Positions 36,954-48,637 of a DNA stretch of 64,000 nucleotides are shown here, piece by piece. The stretch comes from Epiperipatus broadwayi (taxonomy: Eukaryota; Onychophora; Udeonychophora; Euonychophora; Peripatidae). The notes beneath the pieces are model-generated. The model saw only the letters and a list, made by a program, of their open reading frames with translations, did no database searches and was not told the origin of the DNA. A program made the position numbers and the translations under genes. Positions within the stretch are counted from its first letter, which is position 1. Every line of letters starts with the position of its first letter. The stretch spans positions 188,001 through 252,000 of the forward strand of contig JAQFVV010006313.1 of assembly GCA_028023455.1 (NCBI GenBank), written 5' to 3'.

Positions 36954-39183
36954 TGTAACGAGCACAGACGTTCGTTACATTGTTGTTGTTTTTTTTATTT
37001 ATTAAACATGAAAGTAAATTAAAAAGTTCGCATTTAAAAACTTTCTTTAAAAATTAAAAATTGAAATTAAAATATCGTCTTAAACTCTTATATATTAAGT
37101 CGCACAGATAATAAAAATTATTAAAATAAAATTTTTATTAAAGAAAAAGGTATTTTTAAAACTAAATTTTAAAAAGATTTGGAGATAAAATTATATCTCT
37201 AAATCTGTCTTTAAATATATTTTTGATTTGGAAAACAGGGTAATTAATTAGAAATGGAAATGATTGTTAATTAGTTAAATGTAAACCAGCCTTGAGCATT
37301 TAAATGAAATAATTTCAGTCAGATAGAAAGAAAACAATAGAAACGGATAAGCCAATGAAAGAAATCCATTTGGGAAATCGGACCTCAGCGAAAGGATCAT
37401 TACATCCATGACGAAATGTTAATTCAATCCTTTGACAAAAATATAAAAAGGACAAGTTTTGGAAAGCATAAGTTAGTGACTGGAAATTGATTGATTATTG
37501 ACGATGTAACAGCTAGGTGTTAGCGCTGGGGGGATTGAAAAAGACGCACAGCTTCAATCCTTTCAGTTCTGCTAAGAAAGAGAAAAAAATGGGCCATCGT
37601 GTATACAATGAGGACCAACTACCCGAAAAACAAAATCTCCAAAGGATAAATAAATAAATCAACCGGATACTAATCTTCGGACGACGTGGGAATTCACGTT
37701 TAAACGGCCAGGAATATAATAGGATGAACTATTTCAATAACCGTAAGAACTTTAAAATTTATGAACATTAAGTTAAAAACTTTTCGTATTTAAAATAATT
37801 GCATTAGTTTCCTATCTGACCAAACTAAATTAATAATGTTATTTGATGTATTTTTTTTCTTATTTATTTTGTAAAATCATTTCCATTTATTTATTTTTTG
37901 TTCTTTAAGTTTTATTATGATTGTTGTTTTCCGTTAAATTAATTATAAAAATGTTAAACTTAAGTCGGGCGTGAATGGCTGTATAGATTTGTAAAGTTAT
38001 ATTAGGGGAGGGTAATCTTAGGTTATTTATGTCGTTGTTAGATTGGGTCAATGGATTGGATATATTGATGTAGTTAGTAGATGTAATCGGAGATTCGCCA
38101 CGGGCAGAATCGTTTATGTATACGCCGCACTCACTCGTTTGCCTATGGAAGGAATTATAAGACGGAGAACGCAGTTCCTTTCTATGGAGTTTTTTTTTTA
38201 TTGTTCTTCTCGTTAGATAGATGTAATATTCCTATCTGATTGAGAGTCAATGTCTTTTCTTAATTCTTTTGGTGCTGCCGTATTTCGTATTACATTGAAT
38301 ACATCGATGTATCAGATGGATTGATGCCAGTTTGACTGCGAATTTTAGCCTAAGGTTAAATAGGGATAGAATATTTTATTTTCGAATGCAAATCTATATA
38401 GTATATTCAGGCTCGATCCTATAAAACTATTAAATTTAAGTTGTTTATAGACGCTTGCATAGATTGGCTATCGGTTAAATATGTTTGCGTTTTCATATTT
38501 GATCAAAATATATAGACATTCGACAAATACTGATACCTTACGGTGAGTATCTAAAAGGTATTTATTCGGATGTCTTTTAAGTTATTGGTGACGATGCAGG
38601 TATCTTACGATGAATACTAGAGGGTTTCTTATATTTCCCTCTGCAATTGTCAGTAATCAATAACTTTGTATTTTGATCGTTTATGTTTACTTTGAAATGT
38701 TTTTGACCGTTGAAATCTATGTAACCGATCTATAGCAACATATTAAACAGGTTAATATAATCCCATCTGTGCGAACTTGATTAAAAATGTAAATTTATAA
38801 TATAATAGTAATGCAATGTAAATTAAAGTAAAATCAAAGTAAAAAAAAAAAAAATAATGTTAAATGTTAAATTAAATGTAAATCACTAAAGTAATTTTAA
38901 ACCTTATATATATGTGCATAAATAAATGTTTGTATGTGAATTACTGGCAGTGGCTTACTTTATTCTTTTATATCCTAGTAAATGATATTATTAAATCTCT
39001 GCTATTCCACTGAGCTAGTGACATGGGCTAACGACCGGAATCAAAATTTAAGAAAAAAAAAAATATATTTTTTTTTTTTGACTCACGTATCTGCCTACTT
39101 TATAAATTTTTCTAGGTTCAAATGCCTAGATGGCGCCCCGTAGTGCAGTTTACGTTAAGTCTCCCATTCTCCGGATCGTTACA
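36954..39183 (+). mobile_element. Solo-LTR-like element, TGTAACGA...TCGTTACA
   Basis: Bounded by a perfect 8 bp inverted terminus, TGTAACGA and TCGTTACA, with TA runs directly outside both ends. A TATAAAAAGG box lies at 37442-37451, 488 bases in. The interior keeps many CpG dinucleotides (37500-37720, 38080-38180) and has no ORF, which fits a relatively young solo LTR of a Gypsy-class element (U3, TATA, R, U5). The first 26 bases are themselves a hairpin, since TTCGTTACA recurs at 36971-36979. The family is not identified; its size (2.23 kb) is long for an animal LTR. Confidence 0.6.
37442..37451 (+). promoter_or_regulatory. Candidate LTR TATA box
   Basis: TATAAAAAGG, strong by consensus, at 22% of the element length. 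Equivalent boxes lie at 49131 and 59149 in two other elements. Confidence 0.5.
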
Positions 39184-39197
39184 ATATATATATATAA

Positions 39198-40365
39198 CAT
39201 ACAAATAATCTAAACAAACCGACAAAATTAATTTAATTTGCCGCATCAAAATAATGTAGTTTTATAAGAATTGATATTTTAACTTAAATAAATTTAAAAG
39301 ATGCATTTTAAAACCAAGCCGTATAAACATTACACAAATATATAAAATATAAATTAATATAGATTTTGAAAACAAATAAAATCAATCAATGGCTTGCTGC
39401 AAATTGGATGTTACCTCAGAATCAATCAGTTAATAGAGGCAGTTAATACAGTCAGATCATTTCAGGCTTCCTCGACACAGACAGTCTCTGGCTAGATGTT
39501 TAAAGCACTGCAAAGGCATGAATGGGCTGGTGGAAAAGACCTCTGAGAAGCAAACGACCTATCTTTTCACCTTTCATTTCTTTAGGCACGATATATATAT
39601 ATATTCCTCACTTCTCTTCAGTAAACTCAGTAATAATTTTCTTCAATCAAATTTTCCACTATTTATATCTTCTGGTCTTATCTACAGGATTTAATCTATA
39701 CTGACCACCAATTGTAATTGCTCTAAACGCTTCTCTGTGGTATGTGCCAGCTTTGAAGGGAAATTAGAATCCTACATGCCAAAGGGTTGATTTGCTGATT
39801 AAAAAACAACAACAAGCATATTAAGTTTATCAGTCATTGTACTAACAAAATCTGTTTAATTAAGGTTTAGATTAACAAAAATGTAGATTTTATTCTGAAA
39901 AATTTTAGGAATTTGGTACAATGACTTTTAAACATATTTTCCATAAACTTAAATAGAAATTTACAAAATATAATTGAAATATTACATTGTTTAAATAATT
40001 GATTCTCAAGTGTACATTGATTAAAAGATAAATATAAAATGTTACCCACTAATTAATTGAAGAAAATGAACTTTAATAAAGAATTTGAAATATTTGTAAC
40101 ATTTTATAGATATCTAGGATTCAATTTAATTTAAGAAAATAAACGCAATATACATTTTTACAAATATAAATAAATAAACTATTATAAAAGGTTAGTTAAT
40201 CATAAAATACAAATTAATCAAAAGGTTATAACAATTATAAATATACCACCACCTCATATGAGATGGGTGTCAGTTAATAATGATTGGGTTCAAACCCAGA
40301 CTAGTGCTGATGACATTGGCACTAGGTGAAGCAGAAATATGTGTACTATATTTCCAGCTTCAATA
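39198..40365. other. AT-rich spacer with one tRNA-like B box
   Basis: No gene. At 40294-40307, TGGGTTCAAACCCA matches a B box in a less AT-rich patch (40250-40350) containing gacattggcactaggtgaagc, probably a worn tRNA-derived SINE without a recognisable A box. Around 39470-39600 is another GC-richer patch ending taggcacgatatatat. Confidence 0.4.
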
Positions 40366-40406
40366 TATATATATATATATAGATATATATATATATATAT
40401 ATATAC
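40366..40406. repeat. (TA)n microsatellite
   Basis: Two TA tracts broken by one AGA. Confidence 0.9.
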
Positions 40407-40429
40407 ATTCACATGTTAATTCAACCATC

Positions 40430-40740
40430 TAACTATCCATTAGTTCATCTATCTATCTATCTGTTTATCTACCTATCTATTTATATTTTTCTACCTATCC
40501 ATTTATTTATGCATCCAATCATTTCTTTAGTTATTTAGCCAATCATCCATTCATTACCTATTTATTTTTCTATCTATTTACCTACTACTAATGTATCTAT
40601 CTATCTATATCTATTTAACTATCTGCTATTTATCTCTTTATTTATCTACACATTTCTCTATCTATCTATGTGGTTTCATACCTACCTATTTATGTATTCA
40701 ATCATCTATCCACCACCAATCTGCTTATTTACTACATTTA
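40430..40740 (+). repeat. Degenerate CTAT/TTAT minisatellite
   Basis: Imperfect CTAT, CCAT and TTAT tetranucleotides over about 300 bases, like those at 28140-28720 and (on the other strand) 43080-43900. A copy of the linked module follows at about 41110-41190. Confidence 0.75.
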
Positions 40741-41365
40741 TTTTATTGATATATGATGTTACCACATTAGAATTCAACAAAAATGGTTGTTAACTAAACA
40801 AGAGAACACAGCTCCAAGTTATGTAGAGCAAAAAGCCCAGCTTGGGCCTGGAAAATTGGAGACTCCCTGTAAATGTGTATCAGAATTGATGGTTTTCTAC
40901 ACTCACAATTTGAAGTATCTATAAATCCCCAGTTTTGCAAACATATAATGGCATGTACCTTGACCTGTTCTCATTATACTAATCTTAAAACAAGTTTTCT
41001 TAGGAAATAATCTGGTAATTGAAGAATAAGGTCAGTTCTTCTAACTGTGGTTATTTATATTGGAGTTAAAGTCATGTTCTCACATGCTGTCAAAATTTAA
41101 TAAGGATGGTTTCTGAAAATTACCAATAACTCACAAAGGTTGCCATGGTTTTGACCTGCGATTTGGAGGCCTGTTAAGAATGAGATTGATTGGATTATTT
41201 GATAGCTCAACAAGATAGACAAATGGATGGATGAAAATTCTGATTAATGAATACATTGATAAAAATGGATTTATTGATGTGTGAATAAACAACAGGTAGA
41301 CAGATATATGAATACATATATACCTTTCAAGCATCTCATGAGGTTTTGATGCTGATTTTTTTTTT

Positions 41366-41764
41366 CTATGGCTGAATACTATTCTTTACTATAGACGCAT
41401 AATTACGCTTGAAAAATAAGTTTCCAATTTTGACCGCAATAGCGTGCAAACGGTATACGTCACAGTTACGCTTTTTTTTCTTTCTCTCCGCCATTTTTCT
41501 ATCTTTTTGTACATCTAAATTTTTTTTCTGTGCGATGAAAATTAGATTTTTTATAGCAATTTTTGTAAAATACATTATTAAAATTTTGTAAATTTTTTCT
41601 ATCTTTCTAGATTTTATCAACGGATAAAAAAAATATACGGATAAAACATTTATTTTCGCCTCTGAACGTAATTTTGATTCTGACGAACTTTTCTGTTGAT
41701 GTGTTTGATTTTGAGGTTTCGTATTCCCCATTACCCGTAAGTATTCAACATTCATCATCATCAT
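41366..41764 (-). CDS. Hypothetical ORF, 132 residues
   Basis: An uninterrupted minus-strand frame from ATG at 41764. The N-terminal third is polar (GNTKPQNQTHQQKSSSESKL), the middle is Lys/Ile-rich, and the C-terminal part has a basic run (MAERKKKKRNCD) followed by VYRLHAIAVKIGNLFFKRNY. It resembles no domain I know. CpG content is higher than in flanking DNA. There is no neighbour on the same strand to support a gene. It could be a retroelement fragment or a chance frame; the opposite strand has a donor-like CCCGTAAGT at 41734-41742. Confidence 0.2.
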   Translation of the reverse strand: MMMMNVEYLRVMGNTKPQNQTHQQKSSSESKLRSEAKINVLSVYFFYPLIKSRKIEKIYKILIMYFTKIAIKNLIFIAQKKNLDVQKDRKMAERKKKKRNCDVYRLHAIAVKIGNLFFKRNYASIVKNSIQP

Positions 41765-41828
41765 CTCCCACTGATATATAATAATTGCTTGTAATTCCTT
41801 TGGGTTATTTATTTTATTTTATTTACTG

Positions 41829-42335
41829 TTTTTATACATTTCATTGTAGATAAGTTTTTATTCATTTTATAGCATACTTTGCTATTATGGTTTGCTATGT
41901 AAAAAGGCATAATTTAGCTCACCCTTACCCTCATGATATTCCAATAATATAGTAATTATTTTTTACATGCATAACTTAGAATTTACTACGTTTTTATTCA
42001 TTTCATTGTAGATAACTTTTTATTCATTTTATAGCATACTTTGCAGATAACTTTTTATTCATTTTATAGCATACTTTGCTATCATGGTTTCCTATGTAAT
42101 AATGCATAATTTAGCTCACCCTTACCCTCATGATATTCCAATAATGTAGTAATTATTTTTTACATGCATAACTTAGAATTTACTACATTTTTATTCGTTT
42201 CATTATAGATAACTTTTTATTCATTTGATAGCATACTTTGCTATTATGGTTTCCTATGTAATAATGCATAATTTAGCCCATGATTTTTCAATAATATAGT
42301 AATTATTTTTTATCCCCATAACTTACACTTTACTA
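41829..42335. repeat. Three-copy tandem repeat, ~162 bp unit
   Basis: Copies at 41829-41990, 41991-42187 and 42188-42335, each running from ttttattcatttcattgtag through tttacatgcataacttaga. Copy 2 is longer because a 35-base segment (agataactttttattcattt...) is itself duplicated; copy 3 lacks part of the cacccttaccct block. A short satellite array. Confidence 0.85.
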
Positions 42336-42770
42336 AAGTTATTACTGTTATTTTTTTTTTTGATCCACACTAAAACCTTGCATTTCTAATTCACACAAAA
42401 CCTTGCATTTCTAATAGATATCCCACATAGAGGGCCTAGAAAAACAACTGCTTGCAAAAATTGAACATATAGGGTGGCTAGTAAAAAAACGAAACTGAAA
42501 TTGTCACATTCTGCCACATTACACCAACAATCTGTAACTCAGGTAGGTCATGTTATATAATATTTTTTCTGCATTTTATGATGAATGTGATGAAGCTCTC
42601 TATGAAATTGTCATTTTAGGCTATACCTTTCAAAATTGAGAGTTTGTGAACCAATGTAAAAATAAAGATTTTAAAAATATGAAAAATATCTTTTTTTTTT
42701 TAATTATTTTTTGTGGTAATGACTACTTTATCAGCTTTATAACATCCTTTCATATTTGCACTTTATAAAA

Positions 42771-42772
<2 letters not shown>
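42336..42772. other. Spacer, no gene
   Basis: Moderately AT-rich. AAAACCTTGCATTTCTAAT is repeated with a 17-base spacer (42370-42417). Nothing else is recognised. Confidence 0.5.

Positions 42773-42834
<62 letters not shown>
42773..42834. repeat. (TA)n microsatellite
   Basis: About 31 TA units. Confidence 0.95.
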
Positions 42835-42838
<4 letters not shown>

Positions 42839-43422
42839 TGTAATAAATTAGACATTTTATTTAAAATTGTAGGTCCTGTAATTTTTTTTGGGAATTAAAA
42901 ATGGCCGTTCAGGTCTCTATGGGTACCCATACTAATCTTGTGGATAATCAGAATAGTGAAACCTAGTATACTATTTCTTGCAAACCTTCAAATTTCAGGC
43001 AAAAATCGAAGTAACCTTTCTGGCTTTCTTGGCAACTGGATGGATAATTGAAGGTGATGTTGCATGTGAAAATAAATGAATAGGTAGAAAAATATAAATA
43101 AATAGACAGGTGAGTGGAAAACAAGATATAGAGAAATATGAATAGATGGATGAACACATAGATGCATAAATAAATGGATAAATAAATGGCAATATGGATG
43201 GTCATAAGGATGGATTGGTGGGTAGGTAGATGGTTAGATGGATTTAGACGCATGGCTGGATAGATGGATAGATAAATGAAAGTATAGATAGATGGATGGT
43301 TAAATAGGTATCTGAATAAATAGACAAATAACTATATAGGAACAAATAGATCATTGAATAAATAGATGCCTGAGTGTAGAAATAATTATATTGATAAAAA
43401 AACCAGAGAAATAAATAAATGA

Positions 43423-43423
<1 letters not shown>

Positions 43424-43500
<77 letters not shown>
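43424..43500. repeat. (TA)n(GA)n compound microsatellite
   Basis: TA to 43468, then about 16 AG units. Confidence 0.95.
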
Positions 43501-43502
<2 letters not shown>

Positions 43503-45407
43503 AAATAGTTAACCAATAGAGAGAGATGAAATAATTAAGAAGATAGAAGATGAATAAAATAGAGATAGATGGGTATTTCGAAAAACAGAAAAATAAACTG
43601 AATAATAAACATATTTATAGAAAAGAAATAGACTAGTTAAATGATAAATAGTTTGATAAATAAATAGATAAATAATTACATAAAGCAGATATATAGATAA
43701 ACATATAGAGAGACAGACAGGTAGACAAACAGAGAGACAGTAAATAAATAAGCAGATAAAAATAAAAGATAGATGGATAAGTATTTTAATAGAGAGACAG
43801 GTAAATAATAATAATATTTATAGAAAAATAAAGACACAAGTTAAATAATAAATAGATTGATAGATAAATATAGAGACAAGTTAAATATGGATCGATAATT
43901 ATTAATTTAATAGTTAGTTCCTAGTTGTACGAATTCGTGGGTTAAATAATTGAATATGCCCCCCACCCTTTATTATATTTTTATTACACCTTTAAAAACC
44001 GTTAGACCATGTCAATGATGTCAAAACTGAATCCTTTCACACAATTAAATAGCCCCTTTAGCTTCATTTTATTAATTTCCTTTCACATGTGTTTAATAAT
44101 AAAAATAACTTTGCAAGTTTCAGGTAATATATAATATATTTTTATCATTTTACTTTTTATTCACAATTTACGTTTAGATAGAATATAATAATACTTTTTT
44201 TTTTTTTTTTTACTTAAATATTTCTTAGGGTATTATCATTGAATTTTTTTTTTTTTTGGCTTAATATTTTTTTTTTTTTGCTTAACAAAATACTCATAAT
44301 ATATTAATATATGAGAATTACTTATAACATATCTATTTATTAATGACATGAGAATAGATAATAGTATTTTTTCTCAAATATTTTAAACCTATTTGAAATG
44401 GTAACAATACAATAAATATTTCTGATCAAATTATATTCTCCAGCCATAAGCATGTCCGTAAGTTAGTCTATTATTTTTTTCGTTGCTGAATTTATTTTTT
44501 ATTTATTTATTGTTTTGTTTTTATCATGTAATTATACTGTGTGCTCGTTTTTTATATTTGATTGCTATCATAATTTGATTTTTTGGCCACATAATTATAG
44601 TATTGGATCCTCTCACCCCAATTAATTTATTTGCTTTTTAATAAAAGTTGTGTCTGAAAGTTTGTTAATTGCTATTTTTCTTTGTTTTCATCATGTAATC
44701 ATGCTAACATTTTGTGGTCATTTTTAAATATTTGATTGTTATTATAATTTGACATTTTGGTCTTGTAATTATTGTGGCAGGACTTTTTTGGCCATATTCT
44801 AATTACACTTAACCAAGAATTCATAATGTGAGAATTATGGATAACATATCTATTAATTAATGAACACAATGATAGATCGTAGTAATTTGTGTTATTTCTT
44901 ATGCTAAAATATTTCCTAAACTATTTGAAGCGATCATCATACAATAAATATTTTAATCAAATTCTATTCTGCAGCCATAAGAATATTATTTCAATACTGT
45001 TTGTGCTTTGTAAAAATAAATATTATTTACACATGTGACTGCAAGTTATAACATCTAAAACCTACTGCATAGTAAATCATAGAATTTCATGCTGTATGTT
45101 TGTCATAAAGCTTCACGCTTTAAGATCTAAATACTTCAGACGGGCTTGGATATAAAGAAAGACAAGTAAAGAGGAGGGTGGACCACGCTTTTTTTGTTAA
45201 ATTCTCTGTATTGTATTTATGATCTGATTGGCTGTTGAATAGTAAGTAGGTCATGTAATTATACAAGTAGAATTTCTTTCATTGAAGTATTTGCTCTTTG
45301 CTAAAAGTTATTTCTAAAAATTTGAGTATAGATATTTTTTTTTTGTTTTAATCATGTACTTATGCTAATATTTTGTGGTCATTTTTTAATTTTTTTTTTA
45401 TGTGTCA

Positions 45408-45482
45408 AAGCATTGGTAGGGAAGCAAACCCATGACAACTGTTTGTAAGGTTGCTGTGCTGTCCACTCAACCACCAATGCTT
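45408..45482 (-). ncRNA. tRNA-derived SINE/retropseudogene, copy 1
   Basis: On the minus strand this is 75 bases, tRNA size, with an acceptor-like stem AGCATTGG/CCAATGCT, an A-box-like TGGTTGAGTGG, an anticodon-like loop CTTACAA (UAC) and a T-arm GGGTTTGCTTCCC. It is followed by tttgacacat and an A-tail (the + strand T-run at 45391-45399), as after retroposition. Stem mismatches make it a pseudogene rather than a working tRNA. It shares sequence with 46580-46661. Confidence 0.6.
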
Positions 45483-45825
45483 GGCATTTTTATACTGTAA
45501 TATTTGATTGCAATAATGATTACAATGGCATGATTTTTTTGGTCTCATTATAATTTTTTAATATCTTTGATATTTTGATTTTTTGTAGTTTTATTTTTTT
45601 TTTTGATTGATAATTGTTTTATAAAATTTGTGTTTACTTTTTAATTTGTCAACTAATGTTTATAACTATAATTTGATCTTTTGGTCACTAATTTGAGTGA
45701 GCATAGTCTTACAAATTTTTCCCATTATTTTTTTAATTATTAATAGAAATTGTGTTTTTCTAACAAATGATCAAAATAATTGGAAAACTACTTAACACAA
45801 TCCCCTGGTATTTCAACTTTTTTTT

Positions 45826-45908
45826 TGTCACTTGATTGTGTCAGTGGTCAGTTTGGCATTCCCCTTAGAAATAAAAATGGGGGAGAACACGGGTTCAACC
45901 CATACCAA
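45826..45908 (+). ncRNA. tRNA-like segment at edge of inverted duplication
   Basis: TGGTCAGTTTGG (A-box-like) and GGTTCAACCCA (B-box-like, 10 of 11) are spaced about 40 bases apart. The related segment at 26868-26955 (minus) and a weaker one near 25180-25225 (minus) show it belongs to the repeat family, not to a chromosomal tRNA gene. Confidence 0.45.
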
Positions 45909-45910
45909 CA

Positions 45911-46579
45911 AATGTGTTTATTATCATATTTATAAATGAAAATACATTTAATGATTTAATGTGTTGGTACAAAAAAATGATTTATTTTTAGATCTCTTCC
46001 ATATTTTTGAAATGAAAATCTAAAAGTATAATAATAAGTTTATTATTTAATATTATGATATTATTAAGTATATTTTTCACATATGTTTACATTTATGTTC
46101 AATTTTAATAAATGTATGCATGAAGGATTACTCAGTAAATCTGATTGTTGTTAAATGTAAAACATAGTTAGCTATTAATATTTATTTATTAATTTGTAAT
46201 AAATGTTTATTGTATGGAATAATATGTTTCAAGGGTTTAATATAATTTATTTATTTTAAAAATATTTATAAGCATAGGACACATAGTTTTAAATATGTGA
46301 TTAATATATTAAAAAGTCTTGCACTGTTAGGATGAAAGTGCCCTCATACAATTTTGGACTCATGTATAAATGTATTTACAAGTGTAAGCCACTCATATGA
46401 AATAATGAATTATAAGCCAAAGGATTACTGTCATTATTTTAAAGTTATTTGAAATCAGTTACTGAATTAGTTGTTTATGTACAAAGTTGCTATGTTTGGG
46501 TGTAAAGGTTGTGTGGGTCACAAAGGTACTTCAACTTATTGTGCCAATAACCTGATTCTTAAATTTTCTCATGTGCTAT
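45911..46579. other. AT-rich spacer
   Basis: No gene or notable structure found. Confidence 0.5.
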
Positions 46580-46661
46580 AGCATCGGACAGGAAGCAGAC
46601 CTGCTAACCCAGGTCAACTGCTTGTAAGGCGGCTATGCTGACCTATCAACCACCAATGCTT
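46580..46661 (-). ncRNA. tRNA-derived SINE/retropseudogene, copy 2
   Basis: Same family as 45408-45482: AGCATTGG start, TGGTTGATAGGTCAGC A-box region, anticodon arm GCCGC-CTTACAA-GCAGT (4 of 5 pairs), and a longer variable/T region (AGCAGGTCTGCTTCC). It ends CCGATGCT, then atagcacatgagaaaa. The first copy has the same tail phrase, so the unit is tRNA plus about 12 bases plus a short A-tail. Confidence 0.6.
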
Positions 46662-47662
46662 AACAAGATTAGCTTAAAATGTACTATGTGTACATTGTTA
46701 TCATTATGGTAAACCAAACAGGCTGGCACCATTTTGTCATGATAAATAATAAAATATATATGTAAATGTTTAGATTTCCAAATCATTTTGTTGTTAGAAG
46801 TATGTTTTGATTGTTAATATATTCTTATTTAAATATAAGAGGAATACTTTATAACTTAAAATTGTTGTGACAATTGTTCAAGCCTTGGAATTTACTTCAT
46901 ATATACTCCACCACTGACCACAACTGAAAAATTCAACACACTTTTGTCACTATAATTAATAAAATTTATATATGAATAAAATGTTTACATTTCTCACTTT
47001 TACTTACTATTAATAATTTATTTATAATTAAAATTTATTTTAAAAACATTGCGTCATAATTCTAGTAATTCTGCATGTGATGGAATTCGGTTTACCAATA
47101 TATTTTATCTAGTTTAAATATTTGTTTAACATTGCATTTACTGGTAGAATAGTTGTCTCTGGAATGTTTGATCTTAGGATTGATTCTGAAGGTGCTGTTT
47201 GATAATGTCTTATAATTTTTCTTTTATGTTTTAGTAAACAGCTTTTTGTTGGATACCAAAATATCTAATTCTTAACGAATTGAATTTATTGTAATACTAT
47301 TATTTAATGCCATTCTTTTATTTATATTTTAGTGTAAAAATTTATCTCAAGTTTAAAAATAAAAAACATTTTCAGTTATTCCTTGACCATCGATCCCATT
47401 AAAAAAAAAAGACTATAACAATGACAGAAAATATGGAAATATTGGTGCAAGTTGATGTTCTTGCATTATCTCAATTGAAGAACACCATTCGACCATAGAC
47501 ATTAACTGTAAGAAAATGAATCAGTACGACTTGTCAGAGGAGAATTGGACTAAACTTTGGAAATCACTATAAACCTTTATTCAATTACGTACTGTTTTAC
47601 AATCTCATTTTATATTTAGTTATCAGTTATATACTTGTATTTGTTTGTTCCACTTTGACATG
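46662..47662. other. AT-rich spacer
   Basis: 1 kb with no coding or structural signal. A somewhat less AT-rich stretch at 47390-47580 (acaatgacagaaaatatgg...) is not recognised. Confidence 0.5.
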
Positions 47663-47791
<129 letters not shown>

Positions 47792-47835
47792 TTTATTTAA
47801 TTATTTTATTTGCTTCGTAGCATTGAAAAAGCTGC

Positions 47836-47863
47836 TTTAAATTTCATTTAAATGAAATTTAAA
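47836..47863. repeat. 28 bp perfect palindrome
   Basis: Self-complementary with no loop, centred on CATTTAAATG. It lies 50 bases after the (TA)n tract. In AT-rich DNA this may be chance. Confidence 0.7.
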
Positions 47864-48637
47864 TATAATTATATTTAGTAAAAATGTTTGACAAGAAGTG
47901 AGTTCAGGCATTTTTTTATGAAAAAAAGCTCTGCTTTGTTATTTTAAGACCTTAATTAAACTTCAAAAACATATTTAATAATTTATATTAACATTAAGTT
48001 ATATGTTTAACCAAATTTTATCAAATTATATACTAATAATATGATAATCTGATTCATTAGATACTCGTAATATATACTTACATTTATGTTATTCATTATA
48101 TTTTATACATACAAAACATATATTGTTTGTTGCAATGTACTTTTTTTAATAAAAAAATAAATATAATACAATTTATTTCTTTTCTGATTATACTCTATAA
48201 AAAAAATAATACATTTCTTGTGTCAATTTATGACAATAAATTTTATTTCTTTATTTAGACTTCATATTTTTATTTGGTTAAAACCGTGTTATTTTATCAG
48301 TCACATGTATATCTTGAACCCTGAAGTATAGTCTATTTAAAAATTAATTGAAGTGGAGATATAATGAAAATAGAATATTTTAACTAGATATGGCATTCAA
48401 ATAAAATTAATAATAATACACTTTAAACACATATATATGTTAAGAAGATACATGTATTATTTAGGTTAAGAAGATACATGTATTATTTAGGGATAATATT
48501 TTCATATATGTAAATAATATTTACACAACATATATAAAATATTTAATATTCACTTTGTGATATTATTATTTTGACTTGTAGATATAATGAATATTTATAT
48601 AATTATATGTAATTTTAATGCAATAAAAGTATCATTT
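47864..48637. other. AT-rich spacer
   Basis: No gene. The phrase gttaagaagatacatgtattatttag is tandemly repeated at about 48439-48490. Confidence 0.5.

Larger units (their letters stand above)
42918..45910. repeat. Large inverted duplication, right arm
   Basis: Counterpart of 26870-28965 in opposite orientation. It is longer because a block around ctatttgaaatggtaacaatac (44215-44460) is present again, diverged, at 44790-44995, and because a tRNA-like insertion lies at 45408-45482. It includes minus-strand CTAT-type repeats (43080-43900), a (TA)n(GA)n tract (43424-43500) and several T-runs. No gene is seen. Confidence 0.7.

Noticed and set aside
45408-45482. Functional tRNA gene
   Set aside because: D- and T-arm mismatches, an A-tail and a second decayed copy nearby indicate a retropseudogene or SINE.
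47836-47863. 28 bp perfect palindrome as a regulatory site
   Set aside because: Only A/T plus one CG pair, next to (TA)n; expected occasionally in such AT-rich DNA.
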